A stretch of 64,000 nt of DNA from assembly GCA_036490475.1 (NCBI GenBank), contig DASXDT010000005.1, forward strand, positions 682,001-746,000, given 5' to 3'. Shown in pieces: positions 32,933-42,442 of the stretch. This stretch comes from Candidatus Tumulicola sp. GTDB lineage: Bacteria; Vulcanimicrobiota; Vulcanimicrobiia; Vulcanimicrobiales; Vulcanimicrobiaceae. A program made the translations under genes and the position numbers. How positions within the stretch are numbered: position 1 is the first letter of the stretch; each line of letters starts with the position of its first letter. The notes beneath the pieces were generated by a model. That model had not been told where the DNA came from. It was given only the letters and a program-made list of their open reading frames with translations, and did not search any database.

Positions 32933-34069
32933 TTACCGGTTCGCGCCGGCCGCGTGCGATTCCATCCGGTCGACCGGGCCGCGAAGCGGTGAGAATGCCG
33001 GCAGCACATCCGATCGGCCTTCGATCGCGTCGGCGATCGCCGTTGCGGTCAAAGGAGCGAGCAGAATCCCATTGCGATAATGACCCGCCGCCGTAAACAA
33101 ACCGTCGAGCGCGGTGCGGCCGACGTAGGGTAGGCCATCCGGCGTTGCCGGACGCAAACCCGCCCATTGCTCGCTGACGGTGAAGCTCGTGAGCGACGGC
33201 GCGGCACGAAGCGCGGCATGCAGCAACTGCGCGAGGCCGCCGGCGGTCACCCGCTCGTCGAATCCGCGCTCTTCCACGGTCGCTCCGACCAGCAAACGCC
33301 CGTCGTCGCGCGGCACGAGATACGCTTGCGGCGTCCAAACCGGCCGTCGAACGAAACCGTGTGGAACTTCGATGGCCAGCATCTGGCCCTTCACCGGCCG
33401 CACGGGCGGCAAGCAATCGTCCGGAACGCCGGCGACGCCGGCGGCCCACGCGCCGGCGGCGTTCACGATCGCGCCGGCCGCAGCGAAACCATCGTCGGTA
33501 GCGACGCCCAGCGCTCGGCGCGCGTCGCATCGAATTGCGATCGAAGCCCCTTCCACGATGCGAACGCCGCGAGCGCGACATGCGGCGATCAGTGCACGCC
33601 CTAGGCGGCGATTATCGACTGAGCCTTCGACCGGTATCAACAACCCGCCGCGCACGCCGCTCGACAACGCGGGTTCCGCCGCCAATGCAGCCGCACGATC
33701 CAACGACGTCGCCTCGACGCCTGACGCGCGCAGCCCGATTGCTTCGCGCTCGAGGTCGCGCAACTCGTCGTCGGATGTGGCAGCGTGGACGATTCCACTC
33801 ACGTGCAAACGCGGATCGACGCCGCTCTCGGCCGCGACGGCGGCCGCGAACGCCGGATAGGCGCGCAACGATCGCTCGCACGCGTCCAGCAACGCGGGAA
33901 CCGGGCGTTCCGAGTAGGGTGCGAGCAATCCGGCGCCGGCCCACGAAGCGCCGCGTCCGGGTTGCGCGATGTCGTACACTCGAACGGTGGATCCTCGCCG
34001 CGCGAGTTCGAATGCGATCGAAAGGCCGATCAATCCGCCGCCGACGATCGCGACGTCGCTGGTATGCAG
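32933..34069 (-). CDS. thiO: Glycine oxidase ThiO, apparent CTG start
   Basis: FAD-dependent glycine oxidase (378 residues from the CTG) that makes the dehydroglycine used by ThiG. The FAD-binding motif VAIVGGGLIGLSIAFEL is complete only if translation begins upstream of TTG 34033. Between that TTG and the in-frame stop of the preceding gene there is no ATG, GTG or TTG; CTG 34069 is the best candidate. The C-terminal GLRPATPDGLPYVG and HYRNGILLAP segments are typical. ETF-QO lies just upstream on the same strand and thiS directly downstream. Confidence 0.87.
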   Translation of the reverse strand: MHTSDVAIVGGGLIGLSIAFELARRGSTVRVYDIAQPGRGASWAGAGLLAPYSERPVPALLDACERSLRAYPAFAAAVAAESGVDPRLHVSGIVHAATSDDELRDLEREAIGLRASGVEATSLDRAAALAAEPALSSGVRGGLLIPVEGSVDNRRLGRALIAACRARGVRIVEGASIAIRCDARRALGVATDDGFAAAGAIVNAAGAWAAGVAGVPDDCLPPVRPVKGQMLAIEVPHGFVRRPVWTPQAYLVPRDDGRLLVGATVEERGFDERVTAGGLAQLLHAALRAAPSLTSFTVSEQWAGLRPATPDGLPYVGRTALDGLFTAAGHYRNGILLAPLTATAIADAIEGRSDVLPAFSPLRGPVDRMESHAAGANR

Positions 34070-34075
34070 GTTGCG

Positions 34076-35728
34076 CTACATTCCCGTGTAGACGGGGCCT
34101 TCACCACCCTGCGGCGGCACCCACGTGATGATTTGATATGGATCGATGATGTCGCACGTCTTGCAGTGCACGCAGTTCGTAAAGTTGATCTGCAACCGTC
34201 CGTCGACTGCGTCGCCGGTTTTTTCGAACATCGGCTCGTAGACCGCCGCCGGACAGAAATACTGGCATGGGTTTCCGTATTCCACCGTGCAGCGGTCGCG
34301 ACAAATATTCGTGTCGGACACCAGCAGATGACTCGGCTGATCTTCTTCGTGCATCGTACCGCTATTGAACACGTCGGTCAGTTTGTCGAAGGTCAGCACG
34401 TTGTCGATCGTCGCGCGCGGCGTCTCCTTCGGACGGTATCCAGCTTTCACCATCACTTCGTAGCCGGGTTCTTGATCGAGTTTGTCGATCGCGCCGAAGC
34501 CGCGTCCTCCGGTAAACGTGGCCAGACCCGCGTTGAGCAACCCGGCAAAGCGTCCGTTCTTGAAACCCTGATGGAAGTTACGCGACGTCCGGAGCTCTGT
34601 GTATGCCCACGATGCTTTGAAGCGTTCCTCGAACGCGCTCAAGGTCGTCGCGTCGTACGTATCGGCAGTCAGCGCATCCCACAGCGTTTCGGCCGCCATC
34701 ATGCCGGACTTGACCGCGAGATGAATGCCTTTTAAACGCATGCCGTTGAGAAATCCGGCGCTGTCGCCGATCAGCAGCAATCCGTCGGCGTACGGCCGCG
34801 GCATCGCAAACAGTCCGCCTTCGGGAATCGCCTTGGCGCCGTACCGGATGAGCTTGCCGCCGTCCAACAGCTTTGCCACCGAGGGATGTTGTTTGAGCCG
34901 CTGCAGTTCATTCTGCGGATCGGTGGTCGGGTTTTTATAGTCGAGTCCGGTGACGTGCCCGATATCGAGGACGTTGCCGCTCATTCCGTAGATAAAGCCG
35001 CCGCCGAACGTTTCGGCCGGCAACGGAAAGCCGAGCGTGTGAATGACCGAACCCGCTGGAAAGCGATCGTCCGGAAGCTGCCACAGTTCTTTGATTCCGG
35101 CGGCGTACACTTGCGGTTCGCGTCCGGCATCTAAATGCAAACGCTCGATCGCCTGTTTGGAAAGCGTTCCGCGCGGGCCCTCGCACAGCACGACGACTTT
35201 GGCGTACAAGTCGGCGCCGGGTTCGTAATTCGATTTTGGTTGGCCGTTGTGATCGACGCCCTTATCGCCGGTGCGCACGCCGACGACGCGGTCGCCGTCC
35301 CACAGCAACGTCTGACCGGGGAAGGCCGGGAACACTTGGGCACCGGCTTCTTCAGCTCGCTCGCCCAGCCACTTGCTCAGTTTTTGCAGCGACGCTACGT
35401 ATTTACCATCGTTGCGTAACGGCGGCGGCGTGAACGGCGCTTTGATGCGTCCGCGTTGGGTGAGGTACCACAGCTCGTCCGACGTCACGATGGATTCCAC
35501 CGGCGCGGTATCGCGCCAATCCGGCAATAATTCGTCGAATCCGCGCGGATCCACGACCGCGCCCGAAATGCCGTGATTGCCGATCTCGCCGCCCTTCTCG
35601 ATGACCAGCACCTCGAGGTCGCGCCCGGCCGTTTTGGCCAAGCGGCTCAGGTGCAACGCGCCGGCGAGTCCGGCGGGACCGGCACCGACGAACAACACGT
35701 CGACGTCGAGGCGGTCGCGATCAGGCAT
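34076..35728 (-). CDS. Electron-transfer flavoprotein-ubiquinone oxidoreductase (ETF-QO)
   Basis: 550 residues. It passes electrons from ETF to the membrane quinone pool, linking fatty- and amino-acid oxidation to respiration. N-terminal FAD motif VGAGPAGLAGAL, a middle quinone/membrane region and a C-terminal ferredoxin-like domain holding a 4Fe-4S cluster (Cys in CRDRC, PCQYFCP and the FTNCVHCKTCDI run). Since menaquinone genes (mqnB, mqnD) are in this window, the acceptor may be menaquinone. It is the first gene of the thi cluster strand run, 6 bases before the probable thiO start. Confidence 0.95.
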   Translation of the reverse strand: MPDRDRLDVDVLFVGAGPAGLAGALHLSRLAKTAGRDLEVLVIEKGGEIGNHGISGAVVDPRGFDELLPDWRDTAPVESIVTSDELWYLTQRGRIKAPFTPPPLRNDGKYVASLQKLSKWLGERAEEAGAQVFPAFPGQTLLWDGDRVVGVRTGDKGVDHNGQPKSNYEPGADLYAKVVVLCEGPRGTLSKQAIERLHLDAGREPQVYAAGIKELWQLPDDRFPAGSVIHTLGFPLPAETFGGGFIYGMSGNVLDIGHVTGLDYKNPTTDPQNELQRLKQHPSVAKLLDGGKLIRYGAKAIPEGGLFAMPRPYADGLLLIGDSAGFLNGMRLKGIHLAVKSGMMAAETLWDALTADTYDATTLSAFEERFKASWAYTELRTSRNFHQGFKNGRFAGLLNAGLATFTGGRGFGAIDKLDQEPGYEVMVKAGYRPKETPRATIDNVLTFDKLTDVFNSGTMHEEDQPSHLLVSDTNICRDRCTVEYGNPCQYFCPAAVYEPMFEKTGDAVDGRLQINFTNCVHCKTCDIIDPYQIITWVPPQGGEGPVYTGM

Positions 35729-35824
35729 GAACGAGTTCCTGCGGCATACTGCGGCTATTCGCGCATCGGCCGCGCGTTACTGTGCCCGGTAGGGGGTCGC
35801 GCCCCGCGTCGCGCATCGGTGCGC

Positions 35825-36874
35825 ATGCAGCCGAGTCGAAGCTTTGCGAGCGACAATAACGCGCCGATCGCACCCGAGATTCTGCAAGCGATCGTGGATG
35901 CAAACGAAGGCGATGCAATCGGATACGGCGACGACCGATGGACCCGTCAGGCCGAGCAACGCTTTCGCAGTTGCTTCGGAAACGACACGCAGGTGTACTT
36001 TACGTTCAACGGCACCGGGGCGAACGTCACAGCGCTCGGTACGGTACTGCGGCCGTGGGAAGCCGTGCTGTGCCCGGAAACCGCGCATCTGCAGACCGAC
36101 GAATGCGGCGCGTTCGAACGCTTTAGCGGATCGAAAGTCATCCCCATTCGAACGGCCGGCGGAAAACTGCAACCGGGCGATCTCGAACCATATCTTCGCG
36201 CGGGGCACGGGGTGCATTTTCCGCAACCGCGAGCCATCTCGATCTCGCAACCGACCGAATTCGGCGAAGTGTATCAACCGGACGAAATTACCGCGCTGTG
36301 CGAGTACGCGCACCGGCACGGCCTAATCGTTCACGTCGACGGCGCCCGGATCGCGAATGCCGCCGCCGCGCTCGGCAAACTGCCGCGCGAAATCACCGTC
36401 GACTTGGGAGTCGATATTCTCAGCTTCGGCGGAACCAAGAACGGTCTGATGCTGGGTGAGGCGGTGTGCTTCTTCTCGAACGACATCGGCGCGCAGAATG
36501 CGCCGTTCGTTCAGAAACAAGCGATGCAGCTGGCATCCAAGATGCGCTACGTGGCCGCGCAGTTCGACGCATTGCTCGATGCCGGCCGCTGGCTTGCGTA
36601 CGCGCGTCACTCGAATGCGATGGCCCGGCGTCTGCACGAACGGATCGCTGGAATCGACGGAATTCGGGTGACGCGTTCGGTCGACTGCAACGCAATATTT
36701 GCGGTGATGCAGCGCGACGCCATCGAGCGCGTGCAGCGCGAGTTTTTCTTTTACGTCTTCGACGAGGGCCCGCCCGAAGTGCGCTGGATGACGCACTGGG
36801 CGACGAGCGAGGAAGATGTCGACCGTTTTGCGGCCGCGCTCGCTCGCGCGTGTTCGGAAGGCGAAAACCCTTAG
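35825..36874 (+). CDS. ltaE: Low-specificity L-threonine aldolase
   Basis: A 349-residue PLP enzyme cleaving threonine to glycine and acetaldehyde. The frame runs further upstream, but ATG 35825 (or GTG 35819) gives the family N-terminus SFASDNNAPIAPEIL. PLP lysine is Lys205 in LSFGGTKNG, with the conserved HVDGARIANA before it. Divergent from ETF-QO; the 3' end overlaps a convergent gene by 4 bases. Glycine production would fit with thiO, which consumes glycine. Confidence 0.93.
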   Translation: MQPSRSFASDNNAPIAPEILQAIVDANEGDAIGYGDDRWTRQAEQRFRSCFGNDTQVYFTFNGTGANVTALGTVLRPWEAVLCPETAHLQTDECGAFERFSGSKVIPIRTAGGKLQPGDLEPYLRAGHGVHFPQPRAISISQPTEFGEVYQPDEITALCEYAHRHGLIVHVDGARIANAAAALGKLPREITVDLGVDILSFGGTKNGLMLGEAVCFFSNDIGAQNAPFVQKQAMQLASKMRYVAAQFDALLDAGRWLAYARHSNAMARRLHERIAGIDGIRVTRSVDCNAIFAVMQRDAIERVQREFFFYVFDEGPPEVRWMTHWATSEEDVDRFAAALARACSEGENP

Positions 36875-37392
36875 ACGCCCTGATCCATCACGACCGACCC
36901 ATCGACCTCGATATGCAGATGGAGATCGCGGCGATGCGCGATCAACCAATGTCCGGTAGCGTTGCTCCACGTGTCCTGCGTGGTCATGACGAGTCCGAAC
37001 GGATGATTCGAACCCGACAACGGCGCCGAACCGCTCAAGTGGAGGACGTTCGTCGTGACGACCGTTCCGTCGGGAGCGGTTTGGCTCGCTGTTATCTTTT
37101 GATCGCACGCCGTCGTGTGAAAGGTCTTGAGCTGGCCGCCGAATTGGCTGACGATCTGCGCTCTCGTTACTTGCTCGCCGCTGATGTTGGTGTCGGTAAA
37201 GGCCGGCGCTAACATCGAGAACATCGCCTGCAGCGTGTCGTCGGTCGGATTGAGCGCAGCGGCACACGCCAGTTGATAGTTCGCGGTCAACGCTTGCTGC
37301 ATCGCTTGGTCGAGTGCAGGCGCGGGCGCGTCCGCGCCGGCGGCGACGGGCAGGGAGAACGCCAGACAGGCGAGGAGGATCGGCAACTTCAT
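36871..37392 (-). CDS. Secreted SnoaL/NTF2-like protein
   Basis: 173 residues starting at ATG 37392, followed by a signal peptide (KLPILLACLAFSLPVAAGA). The mature part has the alpha-plus-beta pattern of SnoaL/NTF2-like domains, including a C-terminal strand pair (WLIAHRRDLHLHIEVDG) and two Cys that could pair. Catalytic function is not evident; many such proteins bind small ligands. It ends 4 bases inside the aldolase gene. Confidence 0.65.
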   Translation of the reverse strand: MKLPILLACLAFSLPVAAGADAPAPALDQAMQQALTANYQLACAAALNPTDDTLQAMFSMLAPAFTDTNISGEQVTRAQIVSQFGGQLKTFHTTACDQKITASQTAPDGTVVTTNVLHLSGSAPLSGSNHPFGLVMTTQDTWSNATGHWLIAHRRDLHLHIEVDGSVVMDQGV

Positions 37393-37451
37393 GGCGGCGG
37401 TGTTATACAACGGGCCGCGCCCGTTTCCTAGGTTCGCGCGTTAACGCCCGA

Positions 37452-38687
37452 TTACGCGGTCCATTCGAGCAGTGCTTCCCAATCCGTCCGTTCGAACGCC
37501 TGTTTACTCTTAATCGCTTCGACGTACTTGCGCTTGCCTGCGCGGTTGCCCTTACCGAGCATCAGGCCACCGACCAAGCGTCGTTCGAGGAAGAACAGCG
37601 CTCGATACCAGCGCTTCTCGCGATCGACCGACCGTACGATTTCTAGGTCGGCGCGTAGTTCGGGGCTCATGCCGAACTGCGTGATCGTCTGGCCCTTAAA
37701 GAGCAGCGACGAATATTCGGGAACGTCGGAATAGGATCGATCGCCGCCGGCCATATTCACGGCGACGAGCTTGCCTTGTGCCCCGGCGTTGTTCCACGTA
37801 CCCATGCGGTAGCGCATCTCGAGAATCGGGTCGAAGAAATCCGCGACGTCACCGGCGGCAAAGATTCCCGGCACGCTGGTTTCAAGGCGCTCGTCGCACA
37901 TGATTCCGTTGCGACTGACCTCGATGCCGGCGCTCGAGCACAGCTCGGTATTCATCGCCAACCCGAAACCGTAGGCGTAACACTGCGCCTCAATTTCCTT
38001 TCCACTCGACGTTACGACTTTGACGATTTCGCCGTTCGAGCGAACGAACGAATCGACTTCCTCGCCATAGTGCATGTGCACGCCGTCGGCGATCGCCGCA
38101 TCGTGCAGCAGTTCGCCCGCTATTTCGTCCATGATTCGATGCAGTCCGCGCGGGCCGCGCATTAGCCAGTGCGTCTCTAACCCGCGCGAAGCGAATGCTT
38201 CGGCCAGTTCGTAGGCGATAAACGAACCACCGATGGCGACGCCGGCTTTGCTGCGGTCGATGCGTTCGGAAATCGCGATGGTGTCGTCTAAATATTGAAA
38301 CGGGAAAAGGTTGGCAGCACCGTCGGCGCCCGGTTTGCCCGTTGGATTCGGACGTCCGCCAGTGGCGACCAACAGCGCGTCGTACGGATACGATCGGCCG
38401 CCCGACTCGACAATCCGCTCTTGCGGAACGATGCGGTCGACGGGTGCGCGCAGATGCAACCCGATGCGCTGTTTTTCGTGCCAAGCCTCGTCGCGGATCA
38501 TGACCTTGGCCTGCGGAATTTGATTGCGCAACATCGGCGGCAGCGAAATGCGGTTGTAGAGCGTATAGGGCTCGTCGCCGAACAGATCGATCTCGCACGC
38601 GGGATCGATCTTGCGGAGCTGCTCGGCAGCAGTCGTACCGGCAAAGCCGTTGCCGACGATAACGTATCTGCGCACGCCGGATTCCAT
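37452..38687 (-). CDS. NAD(P)H-dependent FAD oxidoreductase (rubredoxin/nitrite reductase type)
   Basis: A 411-residue pyridine nucleotide-disulfide family reductase without an active disulfide. FAD motif VIVGNGFAGTTAAEQL at the start, GGRPNPTGKPG linker, NAD motif VAIGGSFIAYELAEAF, and the second FAD site VPGIFAAGDVADFFDP. Closest in style to reductases that feed rubredoxin, ferredoxin or nitrite reductase. No partner electron carrier is adjacent. Divergent from the small gene at 38746. Confidence 0.85.
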   Translation of the reverse strand: MESGVRRYVIVGNGFAGTTAAEQLRKIDPACEIDLFGDEPYTLYNRISLPPMLRNQIPQAKVMIRDEAWHEKQRIGLHLRAPVDRIVPQERIVESGGRSYPYDALLVATGGRPNPTGKPGADGAANLFPFQYLDDTIAISERIDRSKAGVAIGGSFIAYELAEAFASRGLETHWLMRGPRGLHRIMDEIAGELLHDAAIADGVHMHYGEEVDSFVRSNGEIVKVVTSSGKEIEAQCYAYGFGLAMNTELCSSAGIEVSRNGIMCDERLETSVPGIFAAGDVADFFDPILEMRYRMGTWNNAGAQGKLVAVNMAGGDRSYSDVPEYSSLLFKGQTITQFGMSPELRADLEIVRSVDREKRWYRALFFLERRLVGGLMLGKGNRAGKRKYVEAIKSKQAFERTDWEALLEWTA

Positions 38688-38745
38688 CCGCCGGTCGTTC
38701 TGTGCTGCGCCGTACGCGGCCTACGCAGGGTGCGCCGGCGCGCAC

Positions 38746-39096
38746 GTGCTAAAGCTTTCGGCCGTGGACGTCCGTCTCGTGCAATTGCTGGGCTCCTTCA
38801 TCGCCGCGCGCGGCGAGTATTTGCTGGCGCGTCTCGAGTTCGCCGGGCGCCATCCGCAAATCGGGTCGCCTCCGACGATCGACGGACTCTCCGAAACGTC
38901 CGAACGAGCGTTGCGCGAGGAGTGGCCGCTGGTCGAACGCCAGTTGCAATCTGCGGTCGATTTCGCACGCGATTTCGAACGTCACAACGGCGTGGGAGAA
39001 CTCACGCACGTGAGCTACCGGCGCCTGGAGCGATCGCTACGCGAACTCGATCAATACGCGCGCGCCATCGCGTGGGTCTTGACGGTAACCGGTTAG
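38746..39096 (+). CDS. Hypothetical helical protein
   Basis: A 116-residue protein, largely alpha-helical, with no signal peptide. GTG 38746 is taken as the start (LKLSAVDVRLVQLLGSFI follows); the frame is open further upstream, but that part is less protein-like and covers the divergent promoter. Not recognised. Converges with the amidohydrolase, overlapping it by 4 bases. Confidence 0.55.
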   Translation: MLKLSAVDVRLVQLLGSFIAARGEYLLARLEFAGRHPQIGSPPTIDGLSETSERALREEWPLVERQLQSAVDFARDFERHNGVGELTHVSYRRLERSLRELDQYARAIAWVLTVTG

Positions 39097-40259
39097 CCAG
39101 CGACGGCTAACCCGACCATCATTGCGAAACCGACTTCCAACGCGCGCTCGTCGATGTCGTAGCGGGCGCTGTGCTGCGGTTCGTGTCCCAGCTTCGCTCC
39201 GCGCGCTCCGATCAAGAAATACGCACCGGGCCGCTCTTGCTGCATGAACGACATGTCTTCCGACCACATGACGATGTCGTGCGGATCGGAAACGTTTTCG
39301 GCGCCAACGACGATCCGAGCCACGTCGCGCACGACGTCGTTCATCGTCCGGTCGTTGACGGTCGGCGGATACCCCCAATCGTAGCGCAGCGAGTGTTCCA
39401 ACCGCATCGAGGCGCATACCCCGGCCGTCAGTCGTTCCAAGCGCTCCGGCATTTCCGAGCGAACCTTCTCGTCGAGCGTGCGCACGGTGCCGCCCAGCAG
39501 CGCCGTATCCGGGATCACGTTGAACGTGGTGCCGGCGTGCAGCGAGCCGACCGTGACGACCACCGGATCCTTGGGAGAGATTTCGCGGCTGGCGACGGTT
39601 TGTAAGGCGGTCACGAGAGCCGCTGCTCCGACGATCGGATCGACCGAAAGCTGCGGCATGGCGCCGTGGCCACCGCGCCCGGTCAGTTCGATGGTGAAGC
39701 GGTCGGACGACGCGAAGAACGCCCCGTCCCGAATGCCGACCTGTCCGGCCTCCAGTCCGGTGTAGAGGTGCAGGGCGAAGGTCCGGTCGACGTGCGGCCG
39801 TTCGAGCACGCCATCTTCGATCATCAGTTTGGCCCCGGCGAAGCCCTCTTCGCCCGGCTGAAAACAAAACACGATCGTTCCGGCGACGTCGTCGCGGCGC
39901 GACGATAGTTCGAGTGCGGCTGCCAGCAGAATCGCCGTGTGGCCGTCGTGGCCGCAAGCGTGCATCACGCCCTCGCGCCGCGACCGGTACGGCACGTCGG
40001 AAAGCTCGGTGATCGGCAACGCATCCATATCCGCCCGCAACAAGGTCACCGGACCGGGACGTTTTCCGCGCAGCACGGCCTTGACGCCGGTCTTCCCGAC
40101 GCCCGCGGCGATTTCGTCGAAGTCCCCGGTCGCCAGCTCGCGCTGTACATAGGCCGCGGTTTCGTGCTCCTCCATCGAGAGTTCCGGATGCGCGTGCAGG
40201 TGGCGGCGATAGCGTGCGAGGCGTTCCCGCTGCGCGTCGTTACACAAGATCGGGTCCAT
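39093..40259 (-). CDS. M20 family amidohydrolase (hippurate/N-acyl-amino-acid type)
   Basis: 388 residues. A binuclear metallo-amidohydrolase with MHACGHDGH at the first metal site, catalytic FQPGEEG and the dimerisation domain motif GRGGHGAMPQ. ATG 40259 is the start giving the family N-terminus (ARYRRHLHAHPELSMEEHET). Homologues cleave N-acyl amino acids, hippurate, or IAA conjugates; the substrate is not set by sequence. Divergent from the first E1-alpha gene. Confidence 0.92.
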   Translation of the reverse strand: MDPILCNDAQRERLARYRRHLHAHPELSMEEHETAAYVQRELATGDFDEIAAGVGKTGVKAVLRGKRPGPVTLLRADMDALPITELSDVPYRSRREGVMHACGHDGHTAILLAAALELSSRRDDVAGTIVFCFQPGEEGFAGAKLMIEDGVLERPHVDRTFALHLYTGLEAGQVGIRDGAFFASSDRFTIELTGRGGHGAMPQLSVDPIVGAAALVTALQTVASREISPKDPVVVTVGSLHAGTTFNVIPDTALLGGTVRTLDEKVRSEMPERLERLTAGVCASMRLEHSLRYDWGYPPTVNDRTMNDVVRDVARIVVGAENVSDPHDIVMWSEDMSFMQQERPGAYFLIGARGAKLGHEPQHSARYDIDERALEVGFAMMVGLAVAG

Positions 40260-40353
40260 CGCCGAGGCCTTGCGGCGCGCTCGTATCCGAGCCCTTTGCG
40301 ACGGCAGACTGCCGCAGGATTTCAAGCGAGCGCCGTGCAGTACCGATATTCGC

Positions 40354-41388
40354 GTGCCGAACAAACGTCGATCCACCGCCGCCGAGCCTGCATTCGAGCG
40401 CCACGGCCTATCCGACCAGCAACTCGTCGAGATGTTGCGGACTATGGTCATGCAGCGTACGCTGGAAAACCGCGGCTTCCAGCTCAACCGCCAAGGCAAA
40501 ATTCCGTTTGCCTCGGCCAGCGAGGGCCACGAGGGCGTCCAGGCCGGGGCGGCGATGGCGTTCGAACGCGGCCGCGACATCCTGGTGCCGTACTACCGCG
40601 ACCTGGGGTTGGCCCTCGGAATCGGCGTGACGCCGTACGAGGTGCTGCTGTCGCTCTTTGCGCGGGCCGACGACCACAACTCCGGCCGCCAGTTTCCGCA
40701 CCATTACGCCAGCCGGCGCCTGGGTTTCCAAACGATCAGCTCGGTGATCGCGGCACAGCTGCCGCACGCCGTCGGCGCCGCATATGCCATCGCGTATCGC
40801 CGCCAGGCCGGCCGCGCCGTGTTGACCACGTTCGGCGACGGAGCTACCAGCGAAGGCGAGTGGCACGAATCGCTCAACTTTGCCGCCGTCCATCGCCTGC
40901 CCATCGTGTTTCTGTGCGAGAACAATCAATGGGCGATCTCGACGCCGCTGCGCAAGCAAACGGCGGAGCCCGACCTGCACCTGCGCGCTGCAGGTTACGG
41001 CATGCCCGGCGAGGCCGTGAACGGCATGGATCCGCTCGCGTGTTATGCGGCAGTGAAGCGGGCGCTGGATACCGCTCGAACCGGCGGCGGCCCGTCGCTT
41101 ATCGAAGCCAAGTGTTATCGGTTTTTGTCGCACACCACCGACGACGACGATCGCACCTACCGCAGTCGCGAAGAGGTCGCCGAGCACAGGCTCAACGATC
41201 CGGTCCCCGGCTTCGAAGGCCTTCTGGTGGAACGCGGGGTGCTCGCCGCCGACGAAGCCGAAGCGCTGAAGCGTTCGGTGCTGGCCGAGGCGAACGAAGC
41301 CACCGACCGCGCCGAGGCGATGCCCTATCCCCCGGCGAGCGATTTATTCGAAAACGTGTACGCAGACGACTACCGCCCCTGGCGCTAG
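40354..41388 (+). CDS. 2-oxo acid dehydrogenase E1 alpha subunit, copy 1
   Basis: A 344-residue thiamine-diphosphate E1-alpha of the heterotetrameric (PDH/branched-chain/acetoin) type. TPP motif GDGATSEGEWHES (around residue 162 onward) ending ENNQWAIS; substrate loop and phosphorylation-loop equivalents present. GTG 40354 is preferred over TTG 40270 because it matches the length of the second copy. It is followed 28 bases later by a close paralogue, then by E1-beta and E2. Which 2-oxo acid is used cannot be told from sequence alone. Confidence 0.9.
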   Translation: MPNKRRSTAAEPAFERHGLSDQQLVEMLRTMVMQRTLENRGFQLNRQGKIPFASASEGHEGVQAGAAMAFERGRDILVPYYRDLGLALGIGVTPYEVLLSLFARADDHNSGRQFPHHYASRRLGFQTISSVIAAQLPHAVGAAYAIAYRRQAGRAVLTTFGDGATSEGEWHESLNFAAVHRLPIVFLCENNQWAISTPLRKQTAEPDLHLRAAGYGMPGEAVNGMDPLACYAAVKRALDTARTGGGPSLIEAKCYRFLSHTTDDDDRTYRSREEVAEHRLNDPVPGFEGLLVERGVLAADEAEALKRSVLAEANEATDRAEAMPYPPASDLFENVYADDYRPWR

Positions 41389-41416
41389 CGCCCGCATCGA
41401 TGAGAGGCATCCGATT

Positions 41417-42442
41417 ATGACCGACGTGGGCACCCGGCCGGCAACGCTCGACAAGCGCGGCCTTTCCGACGAGCAGTTGCTCGCGATCTTCCGTAATATG
41501 CTGCTGCAGCGGCAATTGGATAACCGCGGCTTTCAGCTGAACCGTCAAGGAAAGGTTCCGTTCGCGCTCGGCAGCGAGGGCCACGAAGCGCTGCAGGCCG
41601 GAGCCGCGATGGCATTCCATCGCGGCAAAGATATTCTCGCGCCGTACTATCGCGATCTCGGCTTGGCCGTCGGCATCGGGCTTACGCCGTTCGAGATCTT
41701 GCTGTCGTTGTTCGCACGCGCCGACGACCATAACGGCGGACGTCAATTCCCCAATCATTACTCGTCCAAAGCTGCCGGCCTCATGTCGTTCTCGTCGATT
41801 CTGGCCGCCCATATTCCGCACGCAGTCGGTGCAGCGTACGCGATCAAGTATCGGGGCGAAACTGGCCGCGCCGTGCTCGCGACCTGCGGCGACGGAACGA
41901 CCAGCGAAGGCGAGTGGCACGAGTCGATGAATTTCGCCGCGATTCATAAGCTGCCGTTCGTCATGTTGGTCGAAAACAACGGGTGGGCGATCTCGACGCC
42001 GTTGAGCAAACAAATGGCGGAGCCGGAAATATGGAAACGCGCGGCGGGCTACGGACTACCGGGCCGGCGCTTCAACGGTTTGGATCCGATCGAAACCTAC
42101 GCGGTCGTTAGCGAAGCGATGGAACGCGCCCGCTCGGGCGCCGGCCCTTCCTTGATTGAAGGGACGTGTTACCGCTTCTTAGCGCACTCGACCGACGACA
42201 ACGACATGACCTATCGCACGCGCGAAATGGTCGAGGAGTATCGCAAGCACGACCCGGTTCCGAGGTTCGAAGCGTTGCTGATCCAGAACGGCCTCGCGAC
42301 CAAAGAACAAGTCGACGCATTGCGCAAAGACGTGCTTCGCGAAACCAACGAAGCAACCGACGCGGCCGAAGCGTTACCGTATCCGGTACCGGCCGATCTC
42401 TATACGAACGTTTACGAAGGAGCCTGGCAGCCGTGGCAGTGA
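41417..42442 (+). CDS. 2-oxo acid dehydrogenase E1 alpha subunit, copy 2
   Basis: A 341-residue paralogue of the preceding gene, starting at ATG. TPP motif GDGTTSEGEWHES with ENNGWAIS at about residues 158-194 is intact, and the N-terminal LLQRQLDNRGFQLNRQGKVPF segment matches copy 1 closely. It overlaps E1-beta by 10 bases, so it is probably the standard partner. Having two complete alpha subunits before a single beta suggests alternative substrates or mixed tetramers. Confidence 0.93.
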   Translation: MTDVGTRPATLDKRGLSDEQLLAIFRNMLLQRQLDNRGFQLNRQGKVPFALGSEGHEALQAGAAMAFHRGKDILAPYYRDLGLAVGIGLTPFEILLSLFARADDHNGGRQFPNHYSSKAAGLMSFSSILAAHIPHAVGAAYAIKYRGETGRAVLATCGDGTTSEGEWHESMNFAAIHKLPFVMLVENNGWAISTPLSKQMAEPEIWKRAAGYGLPGRRFNGLDPIETYAVVSEAMERARSGAGPSLIEGTCYRFLAHSTDDNDMTYRTREMVEEYRKHDPVPRFEALLIQNGLATKEQVDALRKDVLRETNEATDAAEALPYPVPADLYTNVYEGAWQPWQ

